Source: Arthrobacter agilis (GTDB lineage: Bacteria > Actinomycetota > Actinomycetes > Actinomycetales > Micrococcaceae). Taken from it: DNA of 32,774 nucleotides. The stretch is from NCBI RefSeq assembly GCF_002953615.1, contig NZ_CP024915.1, positions 736,627 through 769,400 of the forward strand, written 5' to 3'. The notes beneath the pieces were generated by a model. That model was given only the letters and a program-made list of their open reading frames with translations, was not told the DNA's origin and searched no databases. Of this stretch, positions 31,319-32,774 are shown in pieces (position 1 is the first letter of the stretch; every line of letters starts with the position of its first letter). Position numbers and translations under genes: made by a program.

Positions 31319-32774
31319 GCGAGGTCGTCGACCTCGACGTCCTGTCCAACCGCTTCGAGATCCTCGCCGCCCAGCAGCGTGCCCGTGACGCGGTCGACCT
31401 GCTGGAAGGGCAGGCGGCGTACCACGGGGACGAGCCCCTCTACTGGGCGCTCCTCGGGCGGGCACTCGTGATGGACCAGCGGTTCGTTGACGCCGAACAC
31501 GCCGGGCGCCGGGCCGTGGAGCTCGAGCCGAACGCCGCCGGGACGCAGATCATCCTGCTGCTCGCGCTCCTCGGTCAACGCCGGACCGACGAGGCCGTGG
31601 CACTCGCCTGGTACGTCGTCGAACAGCATGCCGAGGAGCCCGACGCCCACTACTGGCTCAGCCGGGCGCTCCTCGTGCGCCGGCGCGACCACCAGGACCT
31701 GGTGGTCGCCCATCAGGCCGCGCGCCATGCGCTGTCCCTGAACGCGGATGCGGCAGCGTTCACGCAGGCGGCGCAGACCGCGTCGCTGCTCGACGACGAC
31801 GGCGAGGCCCGGGCTCTGCTGGCCGCCGGCCTCGCGCAGTTCCCCCAGGACCGCGAGCTCCTCCTGCTCAGCGGGCGGATCCGGGGCGGGGAGAGGGTGG
31901 TGGGGCCGCGCGAGGAGCTCGTCGGCGGGATCCTGAGGATGAGCCCCCTGGACACCTCCGCGGAGGCGGATCTCGCCTCGAGCCCGCTGCGCTGGGTGCG
32001 CGGCCGCCTCTTCCTCCTCTGGTACCACGTCCTGGCGTTCGCCCTCCTGGCGGTCGTCCTGCTGCCGGTGCCCGTGCTGGTCGCCGTCACCCTGACGGCC
32101 GCCGGAGTCCATGCCGCGCTGGTCGTTCGGAGCTACAGGAAGCTGGACGCGGTCCTCCCCGGGGGGTACCTGCGGGAGCAGCTGGCGGATCCGGGGCGCG
32201 GCAGGAACAGCGTCGCGGCCGGCGCGGTGGCCGCCGTCCTGGTCCTCGTCGGCACCGTCCTCGCCGCCCTCCACCCGGATCCCGGTCCCGGTGTCGGCGA
32301 CGGGAGCCTCGTCCTGGCCGCCGTCGTCCTGGCCGCTGGACTGCTGGCGGTGGAGCGGGCCCTGGCGCGCCTCTCCGTGACAGGCCGGTCCGAGGACCGC
32401 CGGCGGCAGGACTACCACCTCATCCGCTTCGGGGACAACGCATCCTCCTACCGACGCTACTGGCTGGCCGCGCTCGCCGGGATCGTCCCGGTGATGGTCA
32501 CGGCCAACACCGGGGGAGACGCGACGGCCGGAGCCGGGATGCTCGCCGTCGGGATCCTGTGGACCGTCAAGACCCTCGACCTGCTGGTCCATTCGCGGGC
32601 CGTGGCCGGAGGCGAGAACCCATGGGTGACGGGCGCCGCGCTCAGCCGGGCCGGGAAGGGCCGGCAGGCCGTGCGGGGCCGGCTCCTCGGCGCCCGGTTC
32701 CTGCTGATCATGCTCTTCGTGTGCTTCTTCACCTGCTCTCTCGGATTCGGCATCTTCATCGGCGGGTTCATCGA
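31315..32774 (+). CDS. TPR membrane protein (3' end outside window)
   Basis: At least 486 residues, cut by the window edge. Residues about 5-215 are TPR-like repeats (ALLGRALVMDQRFVDAEHAGRRAVELEPNAAGTQ is the clearest unit). A hydrophobic region of several helices follows: about 233-272, 300-323, 330-350, 382-400, 405-425 and 458-486. The start is GTG 31315, overlapping the AAA+ stop (GTGA), so the two proteins are made together. I do not recognise the membrane part. A cytosolic TPR face on a membrane anchor would suit a docking protein for the AAA+ ATPase, which also has TPR repeats; this is inference from coupling and domain types. Confidence 0.85.
   Translation, partial: MSEVVDLDVLSNRFEILAAQQRARDAVDLLEGQAAYHGDEPLYWALLGRALVMDQRFVDAEHAGRRAVELEPNAAGTQIILLLALLGQRRTDEAVALAWYVVEQHAEEPDAHYWLSRALLVRRRDHQDLVVAHQAARHALSLNADAAAFTQAAQTASLLDDDGEARALLAAGLAQFPQDRELLLLSGRIRGGERVVGPREELVGGILRMSPLDTSAEADLASSPLRWVRGRLFLLWYHVLAFALLAVVLLPVPVLVAVTLTAAGVHAALVVRSYRKLDAVLPGGYLREQLADPGRGRNSVAAGAVAAVLVLVGTVLAALHPDPGPGVGDGSLVLAAVVLAAGLLAVERALARLSVTGRSEDRRRQDYHLIRFGDNASSYRRYWLAALAGIVPVMVTANTGGDATAGAGMLAVGILWTVKTLDLLVHSRAVAGGENPWVTGAALSRAGKGRQAVRGRLLGARFLLIMLFVCFFTCSLGFGIFIGGFI

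Overview
The window is a stretch of ordinary chromosome from a high-GC actinobacterium, most likely a member of the Micrococcaceae (Arthrobacter-like). This rests on the GC-rich third codon positions, frequent GTG/TTG starts, actinobacteria-restricted families (SCO4848, DUF2505, AMIN-like, acyl-CoA carboxylase epsilon subunit), and gene order recalled from Mycobacterium tuberculosis: deoD-pmmB-lpdA and birA-accD5-accE5-maf-accA3. No phage, IS element, CRISPR array, tRNA or rRNA was seen. Both ends cut through genes.

Layout. 1-1727 (minus): DUF2505 protein, SCO4848 membrane protein and the Na+/H+ antiporter NhaA (3' end outside). 1968-5567 (plus): transcription-repair coupling factor Mfd, converging on a strong hairpin. 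5692-9429 (minus): a nucleoside salvage unit (purine nucleoside phosphorylase, PGM2-like sugar-phosphate mutase, deoxyribose-phosphate aldolase) plus a small membrane protein, with a five-copy 10-bp minisatellite between two of the genes. 9547-12520 (plus): LpdA-type NAD(P)H-quinone dehydrogenase and an MHS-family symporter. 12717-14776 (plus): a Ser/Thr kinase translationally coupled to a lipoprotein. 14819-17392 (minus): biotin-dependent acyl-CoA carboxylase alpha chain and Maf. 17487-21901: a mixed block (AMIN-like secreted protein, DUF885 peptidase-like protein, PaaI thioesterase, serpin) interrupting the acyl-CoA carboxylase neighbourhood. 21920-23751 (minus): carboxylase epsilon and beta subunits. 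23978-27615 (plus): SDR oxidoreductase, biotin protein ligase, PH-domain membrane protein and Rv1264-type adenylate cyclase. 27768-32774 (plus): PP2C phosphatase, tandem SseB-like protein, TPR-AAA+ ATPase and a TPR membrane protein (cut by the window end).

How they fit together. The carboxylase alpha (14819-16651), beta and epsilon (21920-23751) chains and the ligase that biotinylates the alpha chain (24906-25787) form one enzyme system for malonyl/propionyl-CoA chemistry. The two carboxylase transcription units, 7 kb apart, carry a matching 17-bp dyad TTGTAG-N5-CTACA(A/G) upstream, which looks like a shared operator. A separate 34-bp inverted repeat with perfect 16-bp arms sits between the beta-subunit gene and the divergent SDR gene. 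The 5692-9429 genes take purine (deoxy)nucleosides to pentose phosphates and acetaldehyde plus glyceraldehyde 3-phosphate. The right end is the most unusual part: cyclase, phosphatase, SseB repeats, TPR-AAA+ and TPR-membrane genes in one direction form a plausible signalling or remodelling module that I cannot match to a described system.

Many genes show a TANNNT -10-like hexamer 6-7 nt before the start codon and no Shine-Dalgarno, so leaderless transcription appears common here.
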